Source of the DNA: Deroplatys truncata
Lineage: Eukaryota; Arthropoda; Insecta; Mantodea; Mantidae
Reading direction: 5' to 3'
NCBI GenBank assembly: GCA_030765065.1
Contig: CM060983.1
Location: forward strand, 47,118,067-47,182,066
Length of the DNA stretch: 64,000 nucleotides
The notes below the pieces were generated by a model. It worked only from the letters and a program-made list of their open reading frames with translations, was not told where the DNA came from and ran no database searches. Within the stretch, counting starts at the first letter, position 1, and every line of letters starts with the position of its first letter. The translations under genes and the position numbers were made by a program. This document shows positions 46,271-55,850 of the stretch, piece after piece.

Positions 46271-47127
46271 CGAGGGCTGATCAACAAAGACTGAAACTGA
46301 TTTTTTTACAGATGTTTATTACTCCAATTCAATGTTTACATGATATTTTTCAATACACTTTTTATAGCGTCTCTGCCAGTCCTTGAACACGTGCTGCAGA
46401 CCATTCTTTGTCAGGTCCTTGAGAATCGCCTCACTTTTCTTGAGCACTGCCTCAGAGTTCTCAAATCGAATACCCCTAAGCTTTGCCTTTAGTGATGGGA
46501 ATAAAAAAAGTCACAGGGTGCAAGATCGGGGCTATAAGGTGGGTGTGGTGCACAGGTAATGTTGAATCGAGCCAGAAACTGCATGACTTGATTTGCGACG
46601 TGAAACCGCGCATTGTCATGATGAAGTCGCCACCCAGTCCGAGAAAGCTCTGGTCGTTTCTTTGCAATGTGCTTCCTCAGTGTAGCCAATACTGGCGTAT
46701 AGTATGCTGCTGTAAGAGTAGTGTGAGGGGGAACTGCATGCTGGTAAATCATTCCATTACAGTCAAAAAATGTGATCACCATCACTTTCCCTGCAGATGG
46801 AACAACTTTTGCCTTTTTTGGTGTTGGAGAACCTGGCGATTTCCACACTGTGCTGGCTTGTTTTCCTTCAGGATCATAATGATGCAGCCATGACTCATCA
46901 CCGGTGATAATCGATTTAAAAAATGCATCACTTCCATTGTCTGGTATGCGAAATGCACGTAGGGTCTACAAAATAGAGCATTACTACCAACCTACCAATA
47001 CGAGAGTGCTGCCGCCTACCAACTTTATACATAAAAATCCGCGCTTTTCAAATATTTATGTTACAGATACGAAACTTTCACGGAAGCTACAGGAAAAAAT
47101 CAGTCTGTCTTTGTTGATCAGCCCTCG
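46271..47127 (-). mobile_element. Mariner transposon, internally deleted
   Basis: Ends CGAGGGCTGATCAACAAAGAC (left) and, inverted, CGAGGGCTGATCAACAAAGAC (right), with TA at 46269-46270 and 47128-47129. At 857 bases it is about 400 short of a complete mariner. The missing part is the N-terminal half of the gene, next to the right TIR. Confidence 0.93.
46318..46985 (-). pseudogene. Mariner transposase, N-terminus deleted
   Basis: Reads from TLRAFRIPDNGSDAFFKS through ITGDESWLHHYDPEGKQAS (first Asp), HHDNARFHVANQ (second Asp) and PYSPDLAPCDFF (third Asp) in one frame, with an ATG at 46848 within it. A single frameshift in a T-run at about 46500 separates this from the C-terminus, which reads LRGIRFENSEAVLKK and ends CIEKYHVNIELE before a stop at about 46318. 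All three catalytic aspartates are kept, but the DNA-binding domain is gone. Confidence 0.92.
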
Positions 47128-47429
47128 TATTTTAATCCAAATCATCACAGCCATTTGGGAAAATAAAATTAAAAAAACTACGAAAAATGTTCAATGTAAA
47201 TGATAATTTGATGCAGCTTTTGAGGATACTGAAGTTAAAATACCTAGTTTGGTACTGATCCGACATCTTGTTTTTGTATTAAGCTATTCGCGTGCGCACA
47301 CACGTACGGACGTTTTCTAAAACTATTTCTTTATTCCGATGGCCTCAAAATGTGCATTTACAGCAAAATATCGTTGCTGAATTTTTGGGTAGAGTTCGAT
47401 ACTTACTCTATTTCTTTAGGTAGTATATC

Positions 47430-47690
47430 GTCTTCCGTGGTCTAGTGGTACCGTGCTAGTTCCCGAGATCACGGGTTCAAACCCGGCAGAGGGTGATCAA
47501 TTTTTCGGGCGTAGAAATCCTTAGCATGGCTTCCTTCGGAAGGGAAGTAAAGCCGGTGGTTCCGTGTCGTATATTTACGGCACGTAAAACAACCTCAAGC
47601 CTGATAAAAGGCCTCTGAGCAAAATTTCCGGTTCTTCACGCCCAATATAGAATGGGACGCTAAGGACAATAGTAGTTAAAGAGCGTCCAT
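47430..47690 (+). mobile_element. tRNA-derived SINE, third type
   Basis: The head ttccgtggtctagtggtacc and cacgggttcaaacccggc gives strong A and B boxes. The acceptor arms do not pair, so it is not a tRNA gene. The body includes ggcttccttcggaaggga, gccggtggttccgtgtcg and tgataaaaggcctctgag. No similar copy occurs elsewhere in the window and no target duplication is clear. Confidence 0.75.
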
Positions 47691-48289
47691 AAATAAAACT
47701 CAATTTAATATAATTTTTAGGTGGTAGCGAAAATATATTTTTTCACTTTCCGTGTGGTAGAAGGTGAATTTCCTGCATTCAGTGCTCTTAAACTAAACTT
47801 TAGGCGTATTTTGCCTATTTTACTGCAGGTATGTCTATGAACTACATTAAATCCTCTAGCTTTCGATATATTTGTTATTCCAGACATGCAATGTAATCAT
47901 ATTTGATAACTGAATGTTACTGTTTAAATCTTACCTGGATCTTTACCTGGATCATTATTTATTAGTATTTACTTACGATTTAATTCATGTAGCAGTGAAA
48001 TAGGAGCTGCAAGATATTGATGTTTTAAAGGTCAACAACCAGACGTGGATAATCGATAGCCAATAAGGTTAATGTTAGTGGCCTTGGTGCTGTAACCACA
48101 TGTTCAACAGTTGTTAGTAAATTATTATTAATTTTATTTTCGCGTACGTAAGTAGTATTTCTGTGATTCACTATAGTACGAATAGATGCTGAAGACAGAC
48201 TTCAACTAGCTTTGTGCTAGCTAGCTAGCAATCTTTCTTAGAATATGGCTATACATCAGCCCATGCTGTTATCTTGCCATATTCTACCC
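47691..48289. other. Anonymous spacer
   Basis: A+T-rich, no ORF or repeat end. ctagctagctagc at 48218-48230 is a short tandem of CTAG. Confidence 0.4.
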
Positions 48290-49200
48290 ATATTACATTC
48301 TTTAATTATAACATAAAAATGATAATAATAATAAAATAATAGTAGTAATACCAAAATAACAATCTAATAATACTAATATTATAATAATGATAATATAATT
48401 AGATAACTTAATATCACATAGTGAAACTATTTCACATCTCTTTTTATTGCCCATAAGCATTTCTTTTGTACTTTGGACAGGTACTCTCCTACGTTTTTAA
48501 AATCCTTGTTAAAAATCTTGCTTAAGGCTACTTTCCTGTCCAGTTTTAACCATTTCCCATTTATAGCTTGCTTTCTCCAACGCTGTGTACCTTTACAATC
48601 AAAAACGATATGTTCTAAATCTTATCTTTCCCCACCTATTGGACACTGATTCTGTGGGAACCCATTTCTCATTCCTATTAGTCTCCATACACCTGCTCGT
48701 ACCCAGTCTATACTTTCTCTTTGTTCCTTATTTGAGTTATCCATATACTGTTCTCTAGCCCATACATTTTTATTAATATATATGATTCCAAGGAACTTTT
48801 CTTCCAAATGTTACTAAATAAATTTTGTGTCTATATCTTCAAAACTCCGCCTAGCTTCTTTCCAAAAACCCTTAACATTATTTTCCCTCCTTCTCCAAAT
48901 TTCTCCCAGACCACTATTTTCCAAATTAGTTTGTATACTATAACTCCACCCATTTTTCTTTAAGCTCCTTTCTTTAAATTCCAAACACTGCCCCAACAAG
49001 TTCTTCTCTTCTAAATTTAATAGTCTGTGCCAATGCTTTGTACCAATTCTTTAAAAGAATGTCAAAGTACAATTTAATTTTTTCAACAGAGAAAACAAAA
49101 GTGGTAGCCTTATTGGTAAATACTATGTGGCCCAAACAAGCCATCCTTTGGATTTTTGTTTCCCGCATACATAGGTGCAAAAGGAGTTGCTGTATTACTG
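48290..49200 (-). pseudogene. LINE ORF2 C-terminal region and 3' tail
   Basis: Minus-strand frames read ETKIQRMACLGHIVFTNK, then a frame change at about 49035, LGQCLEFKERSLKKNGWSY, FWKEARRSFEDIDTKFI, then VWRLIGMRNGFPQNQCP. After this comes a decayed zinc-knuckle: CPIGGER (expected CPICGE, so one Cys is Gly), one stop, LEHIVFDCKGTQRWRKQ. This is the C-terminal extension that follows the reverse transcriptase in several non-LTR clades. The taa/ata-rich run at 48318-48412 is at the position of the 3' tail. The reverse transcriptase domain is absent (5' truncation). Confidence 0.75.
48318..48412. repeat. ATT/TAA-rich low-complexity tail
   Basis: Irregular (TAA)n and (TAATA)n runs, probably the 3' tail of the LINE fragment that follows on the minus strand. 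Confidence 0.7.
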
Positions 49201-49879
49201 CTGTTTAAAAGGACAGTGCAGCTACAAAGCGAAAGATTCCTGAGGAAGTGCTGCTGTCTGCAGGTGTTTACGCGGTAGTTTCGTACTTATAAGCGTCGCG
49301 TGGTCACCTGCATGCAGTTGGAGCCGGTCATTCACACAAAAAGGTAACGTTCGCCAATAACGAACACACAGATATGGTTACGGAGACGCACCAAAATGTA
49401 GCTGAGGCTCGAAGGCTGTGTTCTGAACAGTTTCAGACGCGGCATCTGTCTTCTGCGCACTTTTTTTTCTTTGTCTATTTCTATGTCTATTAAGAAATTA
49501 TGGATTTTTTCAGAGCAGAACGTGGATCTTAGAGGCTCTTACATCACTTCGTCCACCAAGGAGGCATGTTTATTATAAATAATGCACTAATGGAATATAA
49601 TTTATTTCTAACGCACCTTTAAGAGTACATAAACATAATCAACATATAATTTCGTTTTATCAGTTGTTTAACTAATAGGTGTCATAGTTGTGCTGAGTGT
49701 AGATTGACTGGCATTGAGGTAAATGACTTTACACTGTGCTCAGGTTTGCGTCAAGCGGCAGTCCTGAATTCTTGTTAATGAGCGAATTGCTTATTAAATA
49801 ACCGATAACTTCCCCCACACCCATAGTTACTCTCATATTGAAACACCAGATCTGAGCATACCGTGAAATGTTTGTGTTT
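49201..49879. other. Anonymous region
   Basis: No repeat or ORF is supported here. A weakly G+C-richer stretch at 49240-49330 shows no motif. Confidence 0.4.
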
Positions 49880-49965
49880 AAAGAAACCTTCCGGGAATCG
49901 AACCAGGAACACCTCATATAACAGGCAGTTTCTACCGAATGAGCTCTGGGACCAGTAATATCAGT
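49880..49965 (-). mobile_element. tRNA-like sequence (SINE head or tRNA pseudogene)
   Basis: Minus-strand reading: agagctcattcggtaga (A box region) and cctggttcgattcccggaag (B box). The D arm and T arm look plausible, but the acceptor halves (tggtccc and ggaaggt) do not pair, so a working tRNA is unlikely. No SINE body shared with other copies is evident. Confidence 0.5.
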
Positions 49966-50294
49966 TAAAGTGTTCGTTTTCATTCATTGGTCTTTCATTT
50001 AGCAGTCTCCTCTCTGTCGGTATGGTCTCTCCTTTGCAGTTTTGCTTAGTCAAACCTTTTGGCATCCGAGCTATCCGGCATAAACTAACTTCAACTAAGG
50101 AATGCTTGTGTGGGCCACCTGATTTATATAACTTTCAATATATAGAAAACGAACATTGAAAACCAAACAAGAGGAGACAGATATAAAAATTTTACAAACT
50201 TATTGCAGTGCCCATTATATCTTACGGAGTCGAGATTCTAGGTCATGAGAGGTAAAAAATAACTGAAACCCCAAAATAAGTGAAATAAGAGAAC
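49966..50294. other. Anonymous spacer
   Basis: No feature is supported. Confidence 0.4.
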
Positions 50295-50300
50295 AATTAA

Positions 50301-51056
50301 TTGTACAAACTATTTTTACAAACGCTTATTCTCCATATGATTCATGTTAATCGAGATGTTAATATTATTGCTAATTTTCTTGCAAGGGGAATATGGTAGG
50401 CTTTAAGCGATAGTCAAATATTTTAAGAGCTGGTTGCAATATCAGGACAAAAAAATGAATAATGAATTCCCATTGAGAAAAAGTATTGGAAAATTTAAGG
50501 GAATAACAAGCAATATCTCGAAAATGGTTCACTCAACAAAAAAAATGTATATGACATAAATTGTGTATTTTAACGCGATCTAATTTTTTTGTATAGTAAA
50601 ATTTTGTCTGTCTCTTATGGTTTACCAGTTATGCAAAAGTCGTTCACAATGAATACTTTTGGAGACATTCCCAGAAAATTCGAGATATACATTTTATTTG
50701 TCATGAAAATATCTTAAACATATGATATTTTAATCAAAACCGTTAGAGCCATTTTTGAGAAAATTAAAATTTTCAAAAACTTTTCCATGTAAAGGGTAAT
50801 CTGTGGTGGGGGATTTTCTTGAAACACTTCGTGTCGCATCTCTGGAAGATACTGAACCTAAATACCAAGTTTGGTGTTTATCCGGCTGTTCGTTTCTGAG
50901 TTATACTGTTCACAGACACACACACGGACGTGTTTCCAAAAATGCGTTTTTTGGATTCAGGGGATCTCAAAACATGTATTTCCGGTGAAATCTCGGTATC
51001 GAATTTTTGGGTGGAATACAATACTTCCCCTACTTACTATACGTAGTAGAGAAAGT
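50301..51056 (+). repeat. R1 repeat, subfamily I, left end truncated
   Basis: Begins at ttgtacaaactatttttac, about 40 bases inside the element, and runs to the hairpin and AGAGAAAGT, followed by AAAAAT (51057-51062). A small deletion removes tgtggagtattccattctc near 50438. Confidence 0.88.
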
Positions 51057-51065
51057 AAAAATCAA

Positions 51066-51260
51066 GGAATATAAAGTGAAATGGAAAGGTCATTGCCATC
51101 TCGAATGTCAAAGGAAAGGCTGACAAACAGGTCTTAGAATCAGTTGGTATTAGAGAGGTGGGAAGACCACGTAGACACTGGGAAGTTTTCCTTTTGAGCC
51201 GAAAAGAGTCTACTTGGCCTATCTTGAAGGTTGATGATGATACGATGATGTCTAACGGCG
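51066..51260 (+). pseudogene. LINE 3'-end fragment
   Basis: Across frame changes it reads KWKGHCHL, RLTKQVLESV-like, then GIREVGRPRRHWE. A GRPRRHW-type motif close to the 3' end is usual for certain arthropod LINEs (compare GRPRTRW at 29078-29450). It ends in a gatgatgatacgatgatg run, consistent with a 3' tail. Confidence 0.55.
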
Positions 51261-52058
51261 AAAAAAAACAAAGTATGCAATATACATACGTTAAGTGCAT
51301 TGGATTATCTTGGAAGTAGAAAATACTTGACTTAGTCTCGTATTTTCATAGTTTTCCTGTTCTCCAATGATGCACCAGTATCGCAATATGGTATTACAGT
51401 TTCGCTAGTTGCCGAGCGTGGAAGGATATAATTTCATAGTTATTAAATTCATTTTATTGTGTACACTTAGAAAGTACTGCCACATATTAGAGGTTTAATT
51501 GATATAATGAAAAGCCCAGAGTTTTAGCGATTCTTATACCAAGAGAAGTGGTGCGTTAAGAATTCTGTTGGGCACAGTGCAAAGTGGCTGCCATATTTCA
51601 ATGAAAACCAATCTGCCGAGCCAAATAGCGTTCTAACCTACACATATGAGCACAGTAACTACCACATAAACCAGAAAGAAATGAAAATGAACAGCAAACA
51701 CTACACAGGAAAGCACTTGGGGGTTCCCTGCAGGCCTGCCAACCGTGTTTACAGCCCGGGGCGGGGCTCTGCTGCGCTGCAGAAGGGAAAATGTCAGGCA
51801 GGCGAGGCGAGGAAGTCCTCGAGTCCCTCTCCGTCTAGGTGGCCTTAATTACTTTCATCGACAGGTGCACGTTAGCTTTACAGATCCAATGAATTTAATC
51901 TCAGTCGACGTTTAAAGTCTTTCAAGTTACGTGTCCCATTGCACGGCACGGTTTAAGGTATTTAAATGTGGTATTTTGTACGCCTGTAACTCACACATTA
52001 CAAAGAATCAGGAGCGCGCTACAGTTTCACACCGTGTGAGGTAGCATTAATTAAAAAT
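51261..52058. other. Anonymous region with a G+C-rich island
   Basis: At about 51715-51845 the sequence becomes strongly G+C-rich (cagcccggggcggggctctg, ggcaggcgaggcgaggaag) against an A+T-rich background. No ORF, tRNA box or repeat end explains it. It might be a promoter-like or conserved element, or part of an unrecognised repeat. Confidence 0.4.
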
Positions 52059-52249
52059 CTCGTTTGTTACATTCACCTGACTTTCTCTTCAACAAACTAT
52101 TCTTACTAAACCTATTTCTTTTCCCTAATTCAATTAATCGAGATAAAGGTTTGCAGAAATAGTTTCATTGCACATTTCGTTTTACTTCGAACTTCAAAAT
52201 AATAACAAAAATACCTAGGAAGTGGTTAATGCCACAACGATATAATTTT

Positions 52250-53110
52250 ACTTTCTCTATCACATACTTAGTAGGTAGAGAAGGTATTGCATTCCATACA
52301 AAATTCGATACAGAGGTTTCACCTAAATACATGTTTTGGGGTCCCTGAAAGCAAAAAAAAAAATTTTTTTGAAAAAGATTCAGTGTGTGTATTTAGGTTC
52401 AATATTTATAAAGATACGACATGAAGATTTTCAAGAAAATTCCCCACTCTAACCTACCCTTTACATCAACATTTTCGAAATTTTGTATTTTCTAAAAAAT
52501 AGCTCTAACAATTTTGATTAAAATATCACACATTAAAGATATTTACGTGATAAATAAAATGTATATCTTGAATTTTCTATGAATAGCCTATGAAGTCCTC
52601 TTCATTTAGGAGACATTTTGAATAATCTTGCATAACTCGTAAACGTTAACGGATAGACGAAACGTGCTTCACAAAAAATGTAGATCTCTTTAAAGCACAC
52701 TATTTATTTAAAATAAATTTTTTTTGTTGCATAAGCCACTTCTGAGATATCCGTTATTAAATGTTCGAATTGTTCATTTTTTGCTCATTCTCTTAAAGTC
52801 CTTCCAACATTCAGTAGTTTCTCGCGATTACATGGAAACAGTGTGGAATTTTAGGCCAGAGTATAGCGTCCAGTTCTTAACCCTTTATAGGACGGTGGTC
52901 TCTGTATTTGTCACCTACAAAGGGTTCAAGGTGTAACAACATTTGAATACCACTATTCTCTTTGTATCTATAACGAAATGTGTAATGTAGCTATTCCTGA
53001 AAGGTTTATTTGGATTAAAGTGTAGTAGATAGAACAATAAGGGTTAATAAGAATAGTTTGTATATCCAGTTTGTATATCTAGAGAACGTCATGTGAATGT
53101 ATCACATCAG
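52250..53110 (-). repeat. R1 repeat, subfamily II, nested
   Basis: From ACTTTCTCTATCACATAC to gtatcacatcag. It contains an extra ccctttataggacggtggtc segment at about 52880-52940 that other copies lack. The microsatellite zone is shortened (gattcagtgtgtgtattta). Confidence 0.85.
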
Positions 53111-53116
53111 ATTTTT

Positions 53117-53952
53117 ACCTTCTCTACTACGTATAGTAAGTAGGGGAAGTATTGTATTCCATCCAAAAATTCGATACCGAGATTTCCCCGGAAATACATA
53201 TTTTGAGGTACACTGAATACAAATAAAGCATTTTTGGAAGCATATCCGTGTGTGTGTCTGTAAGTGTCTGTAAACAGTATAACTCAGAAACGAACAGTCG
53301 GATAAACACCAAACTTGGTATTTAGGTTCAGTATCTTCCAGAGATGCGACACGAAGGTTTTCAAGAAAATCCCCCACACAAGATTCCCTTTACATGGAAC
53401 ATTTTTAGAAAATTTTAATTTTCACAAAAATGTCTCTAACGATTTTGAATAAAATACCATAATTTTAAGACATTTTTATGGCAAATGAATTGTATATATC
53501 GAATTTTCTGGGAATGTATCTCCAAAAGTATTCTTCATTGTGAACGACTTTTGCATAACTGGTAAACCATAAGAGATAGACTAAATTTTACTACACCAAA
53601 ATGTAGATCGCGTTAAAATACACAATTTATGTCATATACATTTTTTTTGTTGAGTGAACCATTTTCGAGATATTGCTTGTTATTCCCTTAAATTTTCCAA
53701 TTTTTATACTTTTTCTCAAATTCGTTATTCATTTTTTTTACTGGTAGTGCAAAGAGAATGGAACCATAGCAACCAGCTCTTAAAATATTTGACTATCGCT
53801 TAAAGCCTAGGAATTCCCCTTGCATCTACAAGAAAATTAGCAATAAGATTAACATCTCGATATCTCGATTAACATGAAGCATATGGGGAATAAGCGTTTG
53901 TAAAAATAGTTTGTATAAGAGTAGAGAAAGTCATGTGAGTGTAACATATCAG
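53117..53952 (-). repeat. R1 repeat, subfamily I, nested, with ATTTTT flanks
   Basis: 836 bases from ACCTTCTCTACTACGTATAG to GTAACATATCAG, flanked by ATTTTT at 53111-53116 and 53953-53958. The left flank is at the same time the tail flank of the preceding copy. Confidence 0.9.
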
Positions 53953-54150
53953 ATTTTTTTGTATAGTAAGATTTTCTCTCTTATGGTTTACCAGTTATAC
54001 AAAATTATACGAAATCCATTCAGAATAAAGAGGACTTCACACGGTATTCCCAGAAAATTCAGGATGTACATTTTATTTGTTTGCAAATATTCTTAAACCT
54101 TTAGTGTTTTAATCAAAATCGTTGCAACCATTTCCGAGAAAATCAAAAAT

Positions 54151-54654
54151 AACTATTCGTTTTTGTTATTCATTTAATATGTTTCATGTTGCACCTTGGT
54201 AGCTTTCCTCTTGATAGACATCTTAAACGACGTACGCTGAATTACTTCTGGTCCATTGCAGATAGAGTATTAACAAAAAGCAGTGTAGCAAAGATGTTCT
54301 ACTTCCTTAGTCCATGAACTCGAGCGAACTGTTCGGAAACGTAATCTCTTAAGAAGATTTTCGCCACGTTCCATATTCATTGCACACTCTCTGAAAGGTT
54401 TAACGAGCTCAGGGAGAAAGACATGTCGTTACACGTGTTTATGACAGTCTCTATAAAGTTACAGGGTACTTGCATGGGATTCTAGGTCGATCAGACGTAC
54501 CTTTGGTAGCAGAAAATGTGCCGATATTCGAACGAGGGAATCTAAGTTGATTCTTATTTGGGTAGACCCATCTTTCTATCTCCCTTATTGCCTAATGCTA
54601 GCCACTTTATAGATTAATGCTTACATCATCACCAATATGGACGAAACTTAAAAG
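54151..54654. other. Anonymous spacer
   Basis: Part of the same LINE as the RNase H fragment that follows might extend here, but frames are too broken to recognise. Confidence 0.35.
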
Positions 54655-54790
54655 TACCAGTGTGGGTGCCTGGACATAAAGGAATTTTAGGTAATGAAAA
54701 AACAGATACGCTGCCAAGGAAAGGGCCTGTTCAAATTGCACTGAGACTGAACCTTATTTGGCATTTGAGGCAATATTTTATATCATAACA
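54655..54790 (+). pseudogene. Retrotransposon RNase H fragment
   Basis: One plus-strand frame reads KVPVWVPGHKGILGNEKTDT and continues LPRKGPVQIALRLN. The WVPGHKGILGNEKxD motif is the C-terminal catalytic segment of RNase H domains encoded by non-LTR retrotransposons, with the conserved His and the final acidic residue present. Only about 40 codons are recognisable. Confidence 0.75.
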
Positions 54791-54854
54791 TGCTGTGAAT
54801 GCCAGAGTGATTGTAGTGTAAATCAATATTATGTATGTACATGATTTTAGATGT

Positions 54855-55520
54855 TTGTTAGTCATAAGTATTGTTAGGAAATAAGTTTGCACGTCCTAAC
54901 TGAAACTGGCAATAGGAGTAACAATAAACCGAGGGGATGAGTTGTTTATCACTAAGAAGAGATAAACAAATGACGTCAGGGTAGCGTGCCTTTTTTTAGA
55001 AATGGAGGGAATATTTTCCCTAGAGTATATATGTTAGTAATAGTGATTGGCTGACCAAAACAAACGCTAAAGTGGGCGCAATTTGGTAACCAATAGGAGC
55101 TATATTATAATGTTTAGGCAATTCGAGGTGAAGGAGTATATATTCTCGAGCCGTAAGTAAGTATCGCACAGTTCTGAAGAATCTCTTACGAGGTGCACGT
55201 CGCAGAGTTAGTTACAAAAATGTAAAGTACGCGAAGTAATTGGTGCGCGGCAACTAAAACGATTGTAGTTACATTCGGAAATATCACAGTTTCAGTCAGG
55301 CGTGTATAAAGATTAAATATGTCAATTATTAACTAAGTGTGACGGCAATAAAAGTGTAGATTCAAATTTTTTTATCAGTGTTATCTTTTAGCAGCCACTC
55401 CTTTCCGTTTACACGCCCTGCTTAGAGACACGTGCTCGACTGAGTTATAATAGCCAAAGAACCCAAATTAAAAATAATTAAACAAAAAGCGCCCAACAAA
55501 TAAGATAACACAAGCCATAG
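54855..55520 (+). mobile_element. LTR-like sequence, uncertain
   Basis: Contains CCAAT-type elements in both directions (gtgattggctgacc; gtaaccaataggagc), a TATA-like segment gagtatatattctcgagcc followed by gtaagtaagtatcgcacag, a ccctgcttagagacacgtg segment resembling the ccctgctaagagaaacgtg of LTR-like copies a-c, and an agcgcccaacaaataag leader-like segment. Boundaries and duplication were not found. Confidence 0.4.
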
Positions 55521-55848
55521 AGAACTGGGACACATTCCTTTAAATTCTGTTTGAATACTGAGTGATTAATTATCACTAACAATTACGGTAGTTGCAACAA
55601 AAAAAAAGAGAGATGCAAGCACAGTAAACGAAAGATATGTAAAATGTCTTCCTCACTCACTGAAGATGTATTTATGTCAATAGTTATAAAGCTGATAGCC
55701 GGGCTCTTGATGGGACATTGTAGATTTCGGATACACCTACATAGAATGGGAATCTTCAAAGAAGAACCAATATGCAGGTTGTGAAATGAAGAGGACAAAA
55801 CTGCCTATTATATTATAGTATTGAAATGCGAAGCGGTGTGTAGGAAAA
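55521..55848. other. Anonymous spacer
   Basis: A 71-codon minus-strand frame without a motif. Nothing else. Confidence 0.35.
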
Positions 55849-55850
55849 TA

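Larger units (their letters stand above)
46095..47427 (+). repeat. Old R1 copy split by a mariner insertion
   Basis: Left piece about 46095-46270 (gaacataaattgagtat, ttactaaggttttgttcg, tcattccgaaagaatgg), right piece 47128-47427 with the microsatellite zone reduced to gcgcacacacgtacgg and a worn hairpin end. Divergence is much greater than in the neighbouring copy at 44867. Confidence 0.75.
52059..54150 (+). repeat. R1 host copy split by two R1 insertions
   Basis: Left piece 52059-52249 (ctcgtttgttacattcacc, aattaatcgagataaaggt, gtggttaatgccacaac) and right piece 53953-54150 (atttttttgtatagtaag, cttatggtttaccagttat). The break is at the internal ATTTTTTGTGTAG site. The two copies at 52250-53110 and 53117-53952 occupy the gap. 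The hairpin half beyond 54150 is missing. Confidence 0.75.
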
